Program-made: the position numbers and the translations under genes
Notes under the pieces: generated by a model
What the model was told of the DNA's origin: nothing
Databases searched by the model: none
Seen by the model: only the letters and a program-made list of their open reading frames with translations
Origin: Prionace glauca
Lineage: Eukaryota; Chordata; Chondrichthyes; Carcharhiniformes; Carcharhinidae
NCBI GenBank assembly: GCA_037974335.1
Contig: CM075760.1
Location: 35,783,609-35,847,608 of the forward strand
Direction of reading: 5' to 3'
Length of the DNA stretch: 64,000 nucleotides
Part shown: positions 20,225 to 31,384 of the stretch, one piece after another
Layout of the letters: every line of letters begins with the position of its first letter
Position numbering within the stretch: the first letter of the stretch is position 1

Positions 20225-22855
20225 ACTTCCTGAGCTGCATTAATTTTTGGTCCTGAGTTAATCTGTGTGTATGAGGGATAATGAACATGTTCATTTGCCT
20301 ATGTTTGTTGATTTGTGTAGTTGTGTGTCTGTGTGTATAATTTATTCTTCAGACATTGTGGATATATGACTATTATTGTGTGAAGTCTCTGTATATTTAT
20401 TAATGCCACTCTTAACGTGTGCATGTGTTTCCGCCTGTTTCAATGTGTTAATTTGTGTCACTCGAGTAATGTTTCCTTCTCTTTCTGTGTGTGTCTGTTC
20501 CTCCGTGCGTTTGTGTGTGTATCCGTTGACATATTAGTGCATGTGAAGTCGTGTTGATAGTTATTTATAACAATGTGTCAATGTATGGCTGTGTTTCCAA
20601 GTGTAGTATTGTGTGCTGTGGTGTTCTGTTCTGAAGGAACATGTGAATGTTTGCATCCACATGTTTGTGTGAAAATATTTTGCTCTCTGTTCCTCTATAT
20701 GCAGTGTGTTAATATTGTTATATCTATTTCCCTGTATAAGTGATAATGTGTATAACATTGTGGGTCTCTATATCTGTATTCATTTCAGCGTGAACGTGTG
20801 AGGACATGCATTTGTTTGAGTGTGTGTATCTGTTTGTGTATGTTTTGGACCTGCATAAATGTTATCTGTCCGTATTGTGTGTATGCATGTACATGTTTGT
20901 GTTTGTGTCCGTGTAGCTAGTCACGTATGTTTAGGTAAGTGTGTACTTGTGTGTTTGTGTGTGTTTCTGCGGGCGTTTGTACATATTTGATCATTTGTGT
21001 GCATGTTTTGTTTTGTGCCTTCTTGTACAAGTCCGTGCCTGTGTGTGCAGGTGTGGGTGTATGCCCCCTTGTGCATGCATGTGTGCGTGTATATGTGTGT
21101 GCGTGTGTGTGTGTGTGCATGGTGAGTGTGGGTCAGAGAGAGAGCGAGAGAGAAAGAGAGAGTATTTGTGTATGCACGCATTTTTGTTTGTATATGTATA
21201 GTCCATTAGTGTATCGAGGGAGCGTGCTTGTTTGAGTTCGTTTGTGCGTATATTGTGTGTTCTTCTGATCCGTGTATGTGCATTTGTATTTATGAATGTA
21301 TCTGTGTTTTTGTTGTGTATGTATTTGTGCGTATTGTGTATTTGTGACATTCTGTGTCTGTATTTGAATGTGCCTGTCTATATTTCTGTGTGTGGGACTA
21401 TGTGTATGCGTTTGTGCGTTATATTAACATTCTGTATTCGTGTGCATATGTATGAGTATGTGTATTTGTGCAATTGTGTCCACGTTTCTGTGTGTGCGTG
21501 TGTGTGTGTGTATGTGTGTGAGTGTGTAGTGTGTCTGTATGTGTGAATGTGTGTGTGTATGTGTATGTGTGTGTGAGTGTGTGTATGTGTGTGTGAGTGT
21601 GTAGTGTGTGTATGTATGTATGTGAGTGTGAGTGTGTAGTGTGTGTAGTGTGTGTAGTGTGTGTATGTGTGTGTGAGTGTGTGTGTGTGAGTGTGTGTGT
21701 GAGTGTGGGTGTGTACGCCTATGTATGTATGTATAATTGTGACTGTTTTGGGCAGCATTATCAGTGTGTGTATTTTTTTAACTGTTGCTCCAAGTTTCAC
21801 CGACCATAGTGAAGTGAATATGAACCAGACAACCCGAATAATGGAACAAATTTTCAATGTTTGCTGTAGCAATGTATTTTATGTGAGGAGCACGGTGATA
21901 TCAGGAGAGAGAATGAAATAATTCATTGATGTATCTCAGAGAGCTCAGGGACAGTGCAGTTAAAACCCGGGGAGGAATCTATGACTTGTTTAAATTTGTA
22001 TTCTGGGAAATCAATGCCAGCACATGGTTAACAGGAACAAGAGTGTTGAGACATTTTAAAATTATGTTGCATTAGTATATATATAGATTTCAATGATTAA
22101 GATAATGATACTTCAAAATCTGTAGCAAGTAAACCGGAAACTAATTTGTACTGTTGGCAACTGGGTCCTTATAGTAGAGACCTGTTCCCTTCCAAACACA
22201 GAAGGGGGAGGAGAGTGAGCTCAGACTTTCCCTCTCCCTACCCGGTGATACAATGTCCCTGATGGTTCTAACCACAGAGGAGGTGGAGGTGAGTGGATTA
22301 AATAATGACATTCCTCCTCTTTTCATTGAGGAAGTTTTGGGACATGGATTAACTACTGCTCCTCCCCTCTCTTTGCTGGGTTAGTGGGAATCCAGGATGT
22401 TAACAATTTCACACTCCTTCAATCCGATGGGGGGAATATTTCTCCATGTTTTTGTGTGTGACCCTCACTTCAGTTCCCAGTGGGTGCGGTGCAGCAGCTT
22501 AAAGAGGTGGTCAATGATAGAAACAGGGACACAGAGATCTAAATGTTGTGTTTGTGTGTCAGACATGTTAAAAATGTTGGAGTGTTTTCCCCTTAGTGGG
22601 AGGAAAGTCAGTGAAGATATTTTGCAGAATCCTGTAATGAATGTGCTGTACTCTATCCCTGACCCAGTGTCTATCTCCGCTGGGAGCACTGGTTCAACAA
22701 TGTTGGGTCCGAGACATGAAAATATCTGACTCAAAATCAAAGATATGGAAGTAAAACTGAAAAACAACCAATTAAACAATTGGGTATTTCATTGATCGTT
22801 AGAGGAAAATGTTTTTATTCTTTTTATTGTAGTTTTTAATGTAACCGAGTGATTC
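19531..22855 (-). repeat. CH4-TM1 intron with TG-rich arrays (unit 1)
   Basis: The intron contains TGTGTG-based arrays at about 20097-20220 and 20480-21715, with intervening degenerate TG-rich text and TGTGTGAGTGTG and GTAGTGTGTGTA sub-repeats. Unit 2 carries the same array expanded (57196-59050). The Cys- and His-rich open frames here are translations of the simple repeat, not genes. Confidence 0.85.
22814..22828 (-). terminator. Poly(A) signals for secreted IgM (unit 1)
   Basis: Two AATAAA hexamers on the minus strand (complement of 22814-22819 and 22823-22828), 28-42 nt past the CH4 stop codon. This is the expected place for the secreted-form cleavage signal. Repeated at 60145-60159 in unit 2. 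Confidence 0.75.
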
Positions 22856-23247
22856 TCATTGACATGAATTAACAGTGTCCATCAGTGCAAGGGAAATGTT
22901 CACAAAACTGGGTTTACCGCTGGATTTGTCAACTGTTCTGTTGATGATCTTCAAGGGGATGGCTTCATGTCCCACCACACAGGAGTAAGAAGCACCGCTG
23001 GACCATTCCTCTGCTGCAATGGATAACAGGCTGTACATGAAGAAGGAGCTATTGCCGTTCTCCGCCACCACCTCGGTGTTCCTGTAGTTCCCGGGATTCA
23101 CCGGCTTGTCGTTGACGGTCCACTTGACGAAGATCTCTCGGGGGGAGAAACCTCTCACTAAGCAGCTGAGGGAGACGAAACTCTGAGCGGAGACGTCTTC
23201 TGCCGAGGGCAGGAGGACAGAGACGACCGGTTCCCGCGGATTTTGAT
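22856..23247 (-). CDS. IgM CH4 exon with secretory tail (unit 1)
   Basis: C-terminal constant domain. Acceptor TTTTCTGCAG|AT, then 129 codons and stop. The Ig C1 fold is shown by [19 protein letters not shown] and [10 protein letters not shown] (cysteine pair). The secretory tail follows: [20 protein letters not shown] then SCQ, with an N-glycosylation site NIS and the C-terminal Cys used in IgM polymerisation and J-chain contact. Inside the tail, AGCG|GTAAAC (22918/22917) is the cryptic donor used for the membrane form. Entry phase matches the exit of CH3. Confidence 0.95.
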
Positions 23248-23639
23248 CTGCAGAAAATGTACAATAAATGTCAATAAACTGGAAAATTCTGGAGACAATG
23301 AAACCACTGGTGAGATATCAGGAAAATGTGCTTCACTTCTGATTTTAACTCTTCCCATTTTTGATTTGCAGCTTGGAGGAGAGGTGAACACAATTGTTTT
23401 CTCAAATAACTCAGGAGGGGGCGGAGTGGAAAGATTCAGAAAGTTTACAGCACAGAATCAGGCCATTCGGCCCAACTGATCTACTTTTTCTTTTTGGTTT
23501 TCTGGTTTTTGATGCTCCACATCAGGCTCCTCCCTTCTTCTTCAATCTAAACCCAATAACATCGCCTTCAGTTCAGTTTTCACTCATCAACACATCAAAC
23601 TCCCCAGAAAAATATCAATCGGCCCAGAGTCGTTTAGTT

Positions 23640-24040
23640 CAGCAGAGTTCGCCTCTCATTCTCCTTCGCTCTAAGGACAAAAGCCCCAGCTCCCTCAACC
23701 TTTCCTCACAAGATCTACCCTCCAAACCAGGCAGCATCCTGGTAAATCTCCTCTGCACTCTCTCCAATGCTTCCACATCCTTCTTATAGTGAGGTGACTA
23801 GAACTGCACACAATATTCCAAATGTGGTCTCACCAAGGCCCTGTACACTTGCAGTATAACCCCACGGCTCTTAAACTCAAACCCCCTGTTAATAAACACT
23901 AACACACTTTAAGCCTTCTTCACGGCTCTATCCACTTGAGTGGCAATCTTCAGAGATCTGTGGATATGAACCCCAGGATCTCCCTGTTCCTCCACATTGC
24001 TCAGAACCCTGCTGTTGACCCTACATGTATTGCTTCAATC
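23640..24040 (-). repeat. CR1-like LINE in CH3-CH4 intron (unit 1, shortened)
   Basis: Contains the CR1 words CTCCAATGCTTCCACATCC and AATATTCCAAATGTGGTCTC. In unit 2 the same element continues about 410 bp further to a recognisable 3' end (61045 on), so unit 1 has lost that part. Confidence 0.8.
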
Positions 24041-24051
24041 TCTCAGCTCAC

Positions 24052-24360
24052 CTGTTTCCTTGTGGATAGATGCTCTTAGAGGAGTCGGCAGATCCTGATG
24101 GCTCACCACGCACTCAAACACAGCCGCACTCAGCCAGGCTTGTGTGGAGATGTTTAATTTGCTGATCACGCTGTCACGATCCGCTCCGGGCTTTTCGGCA
24201 ATCTCTGATTTCAAATACTTCCTGTCTCGGATCCAGGACACGTTAACTCCATCAGGAGCATGAGAAATGATGCAGGTTAAGGTCACGGTCGCCTCCAGTA
24301 AGACTTGTTCTATTGGTGGTGGCTGTATCTTCACTGTGGTATCAAGGCACGGGAGAGGAT
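24052..24360 (-). CDS. IgM CH3 exon (unit 1)
   Basis: Constant domain 3: acceptor CATTCACAG|AT, 309 nt, donor ACAG|GTGAGC, phase 1 at both ends like the other CH exons. Encodes [12 protein letters not shown] with a Cys that may serve an inter-chain bridge, the domain core [10 protein letters not shown]...VSWIRDRK...[10 protein letters not shown], and glycosylation sites NVS and NIS. 103 codons, normal for a C1-set domain. The frame is open; no defect seen. Confidence 0.94.
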
Positions 24361-24789
24361 CTGTGAATGAGAAATGAAAATGAGCCCCAGTTCCCCTTCA
24401 GAAGCAGGACAGCAGTCTTCAGCCTGAAGGAGACAAAGTCGCCTTCAATATATCAATCTCTAACTCTCGCCTTTCACCTTCCATGGCGAATGGGAAGCCA
24501 GCTTGCTGTATGGAATCATTCCCTGTATTAAATATTGGAGCAGCGGTAACATTTCCATGAATCAGAATTGGAGAATTCCCAAACAAACACACCATCCTGA
24601 ACTCAAGGAAAAAGTACTGACCGTTGGTTTATAGATAGGGTGGATGCACTTTCCAATATTTTACCCCTATGCTGTGACCTGTGAAACATTCTCACACTTA
24701 CTGTCTCTCCAAATTTTACCAGCTGTCTCAGGAACAAGCTGACATCAAGGCCACCTCACTCAGTATATTGCTTCAAACCGAAAGGGGGC

Positions 24790-25100
24790 ACTCTTTTAAG
24801 GGGAGCCTGTGGTATATGGTGTTGTCAATGGACTTATAACCTAGGGCAAGACTCTGGGGACACAGATTCGAATCCCATCATTGCAAATATGAAATTTGAA
24901 TTTTGTAAAAATCTATAATTAAAAGTTGAAATGGTTTTCATGAAGCTATTGCTGTAAAACCCCTCCTAGTTCACAAATGTTCCTTACCAAAATCAACCTG
25001 CTGTCTTTATCTGGCCTGGCATGCATGTGACTCCAGATTCACAGCAACGGGAGTGACACTTCAGTGCCCTCAGGTTTGGGAAATAAATGCACATCTCAGG
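24790..25100 (+). repeat. tRNA-derived SINE in CH2-CH3 intron (unit 1)
   Basis: Begins with a degenerate tRNA-like head holding a B-box-like ACAGATTCGAATCCCATC at about 24862-24880. It is followed by a body with TGGCCTGGCATGCATGTGAC and CAGATTCACAGCAACG, ending near a TGCCCTC word. The same body occurs at 47375-47640. Also present in unit 2 (62540-62850), so older than the duplication. Confidence 0.7.
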
Positions 25101-25276
25101 AAGGGATAACAAAAAATTGTTTTTCTGATGAAATTCTGAATGAGATATTGTCCTAATGCAGCAAACTACAGGACAATAACTCACAAGTTGTTCAATGCTT
25201 TGTACCAACTTTAATAGATCCCTAATTCTGATTAACATCAGAATGATAAGTGTTGTCCTGTGTTTGAGTATCTTAC

Positions 25277-25591
25277 CCTGAGATGCGCTGATGTTCAGAC
25301 TCTGAGTGAATTCTTGATGAGTGACCTGGCAGGTATAGACCGCTTTGCTGAACCATTCCCCAGCGGAGACTGTCAGCCGACTGCTGGCCGAGAAGTTCCC
25401 GTTCACTTCACAGGGGGGAGAGGTGACAATTCCTGAATGCGTGGGTTCCCCATTCTTCAGCCAACTCACTTCCATTGACCCTGCCTGGAAATCGATGATT
25501 GAACAGACGATGATTGCGAATTTCCTGTGTGAGATTTCTTCACTGGAACTCACGGTGAGGATAACAGTTGGAGGGATCTCAGGCTTAGGGA
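25277..25591 (-). CDS. IgM CH2 exon (unit 1)
   Basis: Constant domain 2: acceptor TTTCCTCAAG|TC, 315 nt, donor CAGG|GTAAGA, phase 1. Core motifs: [40 protein letters not shown], with N-glycosylation sites NFS and NIS. An extra Cys in [10 protein letters not shown] could form an inter-chain bond. Unit 2 differs near the end ([13 protein letters not shown] against [13 protein letters not shown]). Confidence 0.94.
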
Positions 25592-25639
25592 CTTGAGGAA
25601 AAAAAAACAGATCAGTCATTTCCTGCAGAAGATGTGGAT

Positions 25640-25860
25640 CAATTAAACTTTTGTCAACAGAGGGTAGTAAGGGCGTGGAATGCCCTGCTTGCAGCAGTTG
25701 TGGACTCGCCAACTTTAAGGGCGTTCAAATGGTCAGTGGATAGGCATATGGATAACATTGGAATAGTTTAGGTTAGAGGGTCATGAGATTGGTTCCACTG
25801 GTCGGCGCAACATCGAGGGCCGAAGGGCCTGTACTGCGCTGTAATGTTCTATGTTCTAAC
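25640..25860 (+). repeat. LINE 3' end in CH1-CH2 intron (unit 1)
   Basis: GTGGACTCGCCAACTTTAAG followed by GAGGGCCGAAGGGCCTGTAC and repeated GTTCTATGTTCTA at the 3' end: a CR1-like LINE tail on the + strand. Copy at 63385-63605 in unit 2. Confidence 0.75.
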
Positions 25861-25995
25861 TCATTTGCAGTCAATAGTCACTAACTGGACCAATCCAAAG
25901 GGCCGGATTGTGCACATCTATTTAAATGAATTATAACCAAGGCCCTACATGTTAACCACAGTGTTTCTGTTTTACCCAAGCTCCACAACACTTAC

Positions 25996-26295
25996 ATCGC
26001 ATTTCAACGCTCTTGACTGTGCTCATGTGTCGAACCTCACAGTCGATTCTGGGACATTCTCCCGCTGAGTCGCTGATGGTTAACTGGCTGCTCAGGGTGT
26101 AGGTTCCCTTTGTGTTTCTCACTGACGGGTAAGTCTTAAACCCACTGGGGACCGTTTGCCCATTTTTCTTCCAGGTCACTTTGGAGACATCTGGAAGGTA
26201 ATCCATCGCCAAACATCCGAAGGTGATGGAGCCGTCGGAGTTCTGTTGCTGACAGGGGGAGACCAGGCCATACAGAGTGGGCACAGACGGTGTCG
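25996..26295 (-). CDS. IgM CH1 exon (unit 1)
   Basis: First constant domain. Acceptor TCTTTCCCAG|CG, 300 nt, donor CGAT|GTAAGT. Encodes TPSVPTLYGLVSPCQQQNSD with a Cys suited to the light-chain bridge, then FGCLAMDYLPD, VTWKKNGQ, and RIDCEVRHMS (cysteine pair). Its two leading bases complete the codon left by JH (G + CG gives Ala), so a rearranged VDJ would splice in frame: VTVTTATPSVPTL. Open and probably functional. Confidence 0.95.
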
Positions 26296-26389
26296 CTGGG
26301 AAAGAATAGCCAATTGAACAAGTTAGACTCTTACTTGCATTTATTAAGTCATCAAACATTGTTACAAATAGGTTTCTATATTAGATATA

Positions 26390-26525
26390 GCTCTTGGTGT
26401 TAAAGGGATGAAGGGATATGGGTCGTAGGTGTGATCAGGATAGTGATGAGCTCTGACCAAAGTGAATGGCGGAGTAGGCTCCAACGGCCGAATGGCCTAC
26501 TCCAGCTTCTCTTTTCTATGTTTCT
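26390..26525 (+). repeat. LINE 3' end just upstream of CH1
   Basis: GGGATATGGGTCGTAGGTGT ... GGCCGAATGGCCTACTCCAG ... TATGTTTCTAT: a CR1-like LINE 3' end on the + strand, in the J-C intron close to CH1. Confidence 0.7.
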
Positions 26526-27289
26526 ATCTCCAACATTGATTAGAATTATGAATGTATCCCTAATATTTCCCGATTAAATCTTTCATCCGCCTTTGAGATG
26601 ATGTTACTTCTATCAATTGGGAATTGTCATCTCTGTAGAAACTCATATCCCTGTCTCCACTTCTATCAAATTAGGAAGAAAAAAAAACACATTCTGTTAG
26701 TCTCACAATGACATGTCATTCACTGGATTAACAGAGAACAGCAAAAAATTTCTCAATTATTGCAGCAACTATTTATTTCTCAACAACAGCAGTGTGTGAT
26801 GAACCGCTGTTTATTTCTCAAACAAAAACACTTTGTGATGAAGAAGTTCTCCCTTCATTCAGACTATCCACTCACTTGATGAGGGAGCTCCAACAGCTTG
26901 TGATTCCAAATAAACCTGTTGGACTTTAACCTGGTGTTGTGGGAATCCTTACTTTGCCCACACCAACCTCACTCCGGCATCTCCACACTAGTTTTGGAAA
27001 TTGCCTGTGTTCAAACTGATTGATGCCCCTTCCTCTCTCCAACTCACTGCCTCTCACTCCACAAAACGGAGATTAGTGACTTTGCTTCAAAAATACCTCC
27101 TGAATGAATATTTACTGAATGATCAGGAAACTCTAAATGTGATTATAAATTCAAATAAATGCAACATTAACGAATTGAAGGATCATACATTAATACCTAG
27201 AGTTTCCCATTTGGACCCTGAAGTCTCCTCCATCATTCACTGAGATTACAGATGAGCTGATTGTGAGCTCTGTTCTGAACCTCCTTACT

Positions 27290-27985
27290 TTGCCATCCGT
27301 CACCCGCTCTCTGCCCATTTCCCCAGCTCTTTGCCCTTTCCACTGGCTCTCTGCCTTTCACGGTGGCTCTTTTCCCCTTTTATCCAGCTCTCTGTATTTC
27401 CACCTGGCTCTCTACACTTCCCTCCAGCTCTGTGCCCTCTCCCCCGGCTCTCTGTTCTTTCCCTCACCCCCCCACGCCGTCCCTCAGCTCTCTGCCCTCT
27501 TTTCCTTCTCCCTCCCCTCTTTCTCCTTCCCCCCAGCTCTCTGAGCTTTCCCCCTGACTCTCCTGCTCTTTCCCCTGGGCTCTCTGCCCTTTCCCTCGGC
27601 TCTCTGGCCTTTCTGTTGCCTCCGTGCCCTTTTTCGTGCCTCCCCGCCCTTTCTCCTAGTTCTCTCCCCTTTCCCTGGTCTTTCTACACTTTTCCCCATC
27701 TCTCTGCCCTTCCTTTCGGCTCTCTCCCCTTTCACTGGTCTCTCTGCTCTTTCCCCTGCTCCCTGTCCTTTCCCCTCTCTCTCTACCCTTTCCCCTGACT
27801 TTCCGCCCTGTTCCCCGCCTCTCTGCCCTTTCCCCAGCTCTCTGCTGTTTCCCCTGGCTCTCTGCCCTCCCCCCACCCCGGCTCTCTGCCATTTCCCTCG
27901 CCTCCTGTTCTCCCCTGACTCTTTGCCATTGTCCCTGTCCCCGAGCCCCCAGCGATTCCATCCAGCTCTCTGCACTCCCAGGGCA
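27290..27985 (-). repeat. G-rich GAGCT-containing tandem repeat (switch-like), J-C intron
   Basis: About 0.7 kb of degenerate tandem repeat with a unit of roughly 20 bp. On the minus (coding) strand it reads like GGGGAAAGGGCAGAGAGC with variants such as GAGAGCTGGGGAAAGGGC. I count about nine AGCT sites across it, against under three expected by chance. The non-template strand is strongly G-rich. It lies about 1 kb upstream of CH1. Composition and position resemble vertebrate mu switch repeats, but function is inference. Confidence 0.6.
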
Positions 27986-28059
27986 GCTCCCACCTTTGAA
28001 CACCAAACTGCCGCTTGAGATCTTTCTTCTCTCTCGTTGCAGACCCTCACCACACAGAT

Positions 28060-30490
28060 TCAGTGAGTGTGAGTGAGAGAATGTGAGTGTGTGAGGGTGA
28101 GTGATTAAATGAGTGAGAGTGGATGAGTGATGGTGTATGTGTGACGGAACGTGAGTGGGTGAAGTTCTTTGAGTGATGATGACTGATTGATGGTGAATAA
28201 GTGTGGGTGAGGGTGAGAGAGCGTGAGTAAATGAGGGTGTGTGAGAGAGGGTAGGTGAGTGGAGGAGGCTGAATGTGAGTGAAGGTGGTTGGATGAGTGT
28301 AGGTAAGCAAGATTGAAAGTATGAGGGAGAGTGAGTGAAGATGTGTGAAGGTTAGTGGAGGTGGGTGAGTGAAAGTGAGTGAGATTGAGTGAATGAGGGT
28401 GAGGGAGTGAATGTAACTGAGTAAGTGAGGGGTGAGAGTGAGTGAATCAGGGTCTGTTACTGAGGGTGGTGTGTGAGGGAGAATGTGGATGGGTGGGAGA
28501 GTGAGGGTGAGTGAGTGAAGGTGTTTGATGAGGACGAGTGATTGAGGATTTGTGAGTTAGGGTGCGTGATGTTGAGTGATGATGAGGATGTGAGGGTGTG
28601 TGAGTGAATGTAAGTGCGTGAGTCTGAGTGAGTTTGAATGGGTGAGATGGCGCAAGTGAGAGAGACAGAGAGAGGGTCATTGAGCTTGAGTTTGTGGGGG
28701 TGAGTCAGGTTGATTGAGAGTGGGTAGGTGACTGAGGGAGTGCGAGTGAGAGGGAGTGAGAGTGGATGAGTGAGGGGGGATAAGTGTGAGAGAATGGGGT
28801 GAGTGAGTGAGGGTGAGTGAGACTGAGTGAGACTGGGTGAGTGAGGGTGGATTAGTGGGATGAGTGAGTGAGACTGGGTGAGTGAAGGTGGATTAGTAGG
28901 ATGAGTGAATGACGGTGAGTATGAATGTTGGTGACTGACTGAGGGTCTAACTCAGTGAGTGAGGTTTAGTGAGTGAGGTTGAGTGAGTGATGGTGTATGA
29001 GTGTGGGTGGCTGAGTGACAGTGAGTTAATGAGGGCGCGTGAGGGTGAGTGCGTGAGGGTGAGTGCGTGTGAGTGAGTGAGTGAATGTGGGTGCGTGACT
29101 GAGGGTGTGAGAGTGAGTGAATCAGTCAGGGTGTGAGAGTGAGTGAGGCAGGGTGTGTGATTGAGGTTGAACGAGTGAGGTTGAATGAGTGTTTGTGGGT
29201 GAGTGAGGATGGATGAGAGTGAGTGAGTGAATATGAGTGAGTGATTGTGAGTGAGTGAGTGTGTGAGGGTGTGAGGATGAGTGAGTCAGGGCGTGTGTTT
29301 GAGTGAACGAGTGAGGTTGAATGAGGGTGGCTTGTGTGAGTGTGAATGGCGATGGATGAGAGTGAGTAAGTGAATATGAGCGAGTGATTATGAGTGAGTG
29401 AGTGTGTGAGGGTGAGTGACTCAGGGTGAATCAGGATCAGTGAGTTTCTGAGTTTGAGTGCATGAGTTTGAGTGCTTGAGGTTGAGTGCATGAGGTTGAG
29501 TGCATGAGGTTGAGTGCATGAGGATGAGTGCGTGAGGGCGAGTGCATGAGAGCGAGTGTGTGTGAGGGCGAGTGTGTGAGGGGGAGTGCTTGAGGGCGAG
29601 TGCGTGAGGGTGGATGAGTGAGCAAGGGTGAGTGAATGAGGGCGAGTGAGTAAGCGTAAATGAGAATGAGTGACTGTCGGTGTGTGATTGTGGTTGAGTG
29701 AGTGAGGGTGAGTGAATGAGGGTGAGTGAGTGAGAGTGCGTCAGTGAGGGAAGGTTGGTAACTGAGGGTGAGTGAGTGAAGTTCTTTGAGTGAAGATGAG
29801 AGATTGAGGGTGAGTGAATGAGGTTGAGTGAATCAGAGTGTGTCAGTGAGGGAAGGTGGGTAAGTGAGGGTGAGTGAGTGAAGTTATTTGAGTGAGGATG
29901 AGAGATTGAGGGTGAGTGAGTGAAGTTATTTGAGTGAGGATGAGAGATGGAGGGTGAGTGAGTGAGTGAGGGTGAGGGTGAGAGAGTCAGTGAGCCACCT
30001 CCTCCTCTCCCTCTCCATCGATCTTTTCCCGATTCTCTACATATGAGGGTGAGTGAGTGAGAGAGTGTGTGTCAGTGAGGGAAGGTGATTAAGTGAGGGT
30101 GAGTGAGTGAAGTTCTTTGAGTGAGGATGAGAGATTGAGGGTGAGTGAATGAGGGTGAGTGAGTGAGAGTGTGTCAGTCAGGGAAGGTGGGTAAGTGAGG
30201 GTGAGTGAGTGAAGTTATTTAAGTGAGGAGGAGAGATTGAGGGTGAGTGAGTGAGTGAGTGAGGGTGAGGGTGAGAGAGTCAGTGAGCCACCTCCTCCTC
30301 TCCCTCTCCATCGATCTTTTCCCGATTCTCTACATATGAGGGTGAGTGAGTGAGAGAGTGTGTGTCAGTGAGGGAAGGTGATTAAGTGAGGGTGAGTGAG
30401 TGAAGTTATTTGAGTGAGGAGGAGAGATTGAGGGTGAGTGAGTCAGTGTGGGTGAGGGTGAGAGAGTCAGTGAGCCACCTCCTCCTCTCC
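28060..30490. repeat. GAGTGAGG-type minisatellite with higher-order units
   Basis: About 2.4 kb built from GTGAGTGAGGGTGAGTGA variants on the + strand. From about 29.7 kb a higher-order unit appears: a unique-looking insert (TGAGCCACCTCCTCCTCTCC ... CGATCTTTTCCCGATTCTCT) recurs at about 29991, 30284 and 30471, with intervals of about 293 and 187 bp. The coding strand here is C-rich, opposite to the adjacent switch-like block. Confidence 0.9.
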
Positions 30491-31049
30491 ATCGATCTTT
30501 TCCCGATTCTCTCCATTGATCAGCTTTCAGTAACAGGGCTGTGTAAATTCAGGAATCAGTGTAGATCACCGGGCAGCTGCTTTAATGTCGGGGCCTTTCT
30601 TTCAGAAACACGGATCAGTGAACAAATAGACAGACTGAGGGAGCTGGAAGGGAAGCTTCCAGCAAAACTAGGGTCACACAGGAATCAAACACCAAGTTTA
30701 CACCAGTATTGGGGAGCCAGGCGGACTTAGTCTCAGCCAGATCCCTTCTTATTGATTGTGTCTTTGTGTCCGGTGTAACACATGGAAATCCCTACTTCTG
30801 ACCTCATGTTGGATGGAATGTGTCATTAATGAAGCAATAGAAGATTGTTGGTCCCAGAACAGTCCCCTGCCGAACTCCTGCAGTGATTTCTCAACTTAGA
30901 TGTTTGACCTCCAACAACCATCACCATCTTGTTTTGTGCTAAATATGACTCCAAACAGAGAACAATTTCCAGCTGAAACTTATTCACTTGAGTTTTACTC
31001 GGGCTTCCCGATCCCACCCTCATTCAAATGTTACCGGGGGAGGGGGGAG

Positions 31050-31365
31050 GGGGTGGCCGAGGTGGCACAGTGATTAACGCTGCTGCCTCACAGTTCAATT
31101 CCCGATATGAGTCATTGTGTATGGAGTTAGTAAGTTCACCCCGTGTCTGCTTGGGTTTCCTTCGGATGCTCCTGTTTCCTTCCACAGTCCAAAGACGTTT
31201 GGGTTCAGGGGACTGGCCGTGCGGAATTGCCCCTTAGGTTCAGGAGGTCTAGTTAGAGTAAACACATGTGGTTATGGGGATAGGGCTTTGGTGGGATTCC
31301 TGTTGATGCAGGCTTGATGGGCTGAATGGCCTCCTTCTGTACTGTAGGATCTCGTGATTCTATTC
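31050..31365 (+). repeat. tRNA-derived SINE in J-C intron
   Basis: tRNA-like head GTGGCACAGTGATTAACGCT with B-box-like AGTTCAATTCCCG, then a body with TGGGTTTCCTTCGGATGCTC and TTCCACAGTCCAAAGACGT, ending in GATGGGCTGAATGGCCTCCT. A V-SINE or elasmobranch HE1-like layout; the exact family is not assigned. Confidence 0.8.
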
Positions 31366-31384
31366 TATGATGTAAATGACAGTC

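Larger units (their letters stand above)
14412..26254 (-). repeat. Duplicated IgM 3' module, copy 1
   Basis: This block is homologous throughout to 53003-64000. The left border is where similarity starts (CATCTCTGACATC); the right end continues to the window edge. Offset shifts from about 38.59 kb before the unit-specific LINE to about 37.10 kb after it, 37.33 kb after the TG-rich array and 37.75 kb after the CH3-CH4 intron LINE. The shifts record insertions and deletions since duplication. Confidence 0.93.

Noticed and set aside
20073-21872. Long Cys/Val- or His/Thr-rich open frames
   Set aside because: Direct translations of TG/CA simple repeat inside the CH4-TM1 intron; both strands and several frames are open, as expected of repeats. 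The same applies to 51535-52172 and 57066-59185.
22856-26295. IgW or IgNAR identity of the constant exons
   Set aside because: Four C domains with an IgM-type secretory tail ([14 protein letters not shown]) and VH FR1 VLTQPEA fit IgM. IgW usually has six C domains (or a short two-domain form), and IgNAR has five and a distinct V.
27331-28053. Ser/Pro/Leu-rich and Arg/Gly/Glu-rich frames of up to 189 codons
   Set aside because: Products of the tandem C-rich/G-rich repeat; overlapping open frames on both strands, no domain.
29991-30520. Regularly spaced repeat inserts resembling a CRISPR-like layout
   Set aside because: Eukaryotic minisatellite with variable spacing and simple-repeat spacers; no cas genes and the wrong kind of genome.
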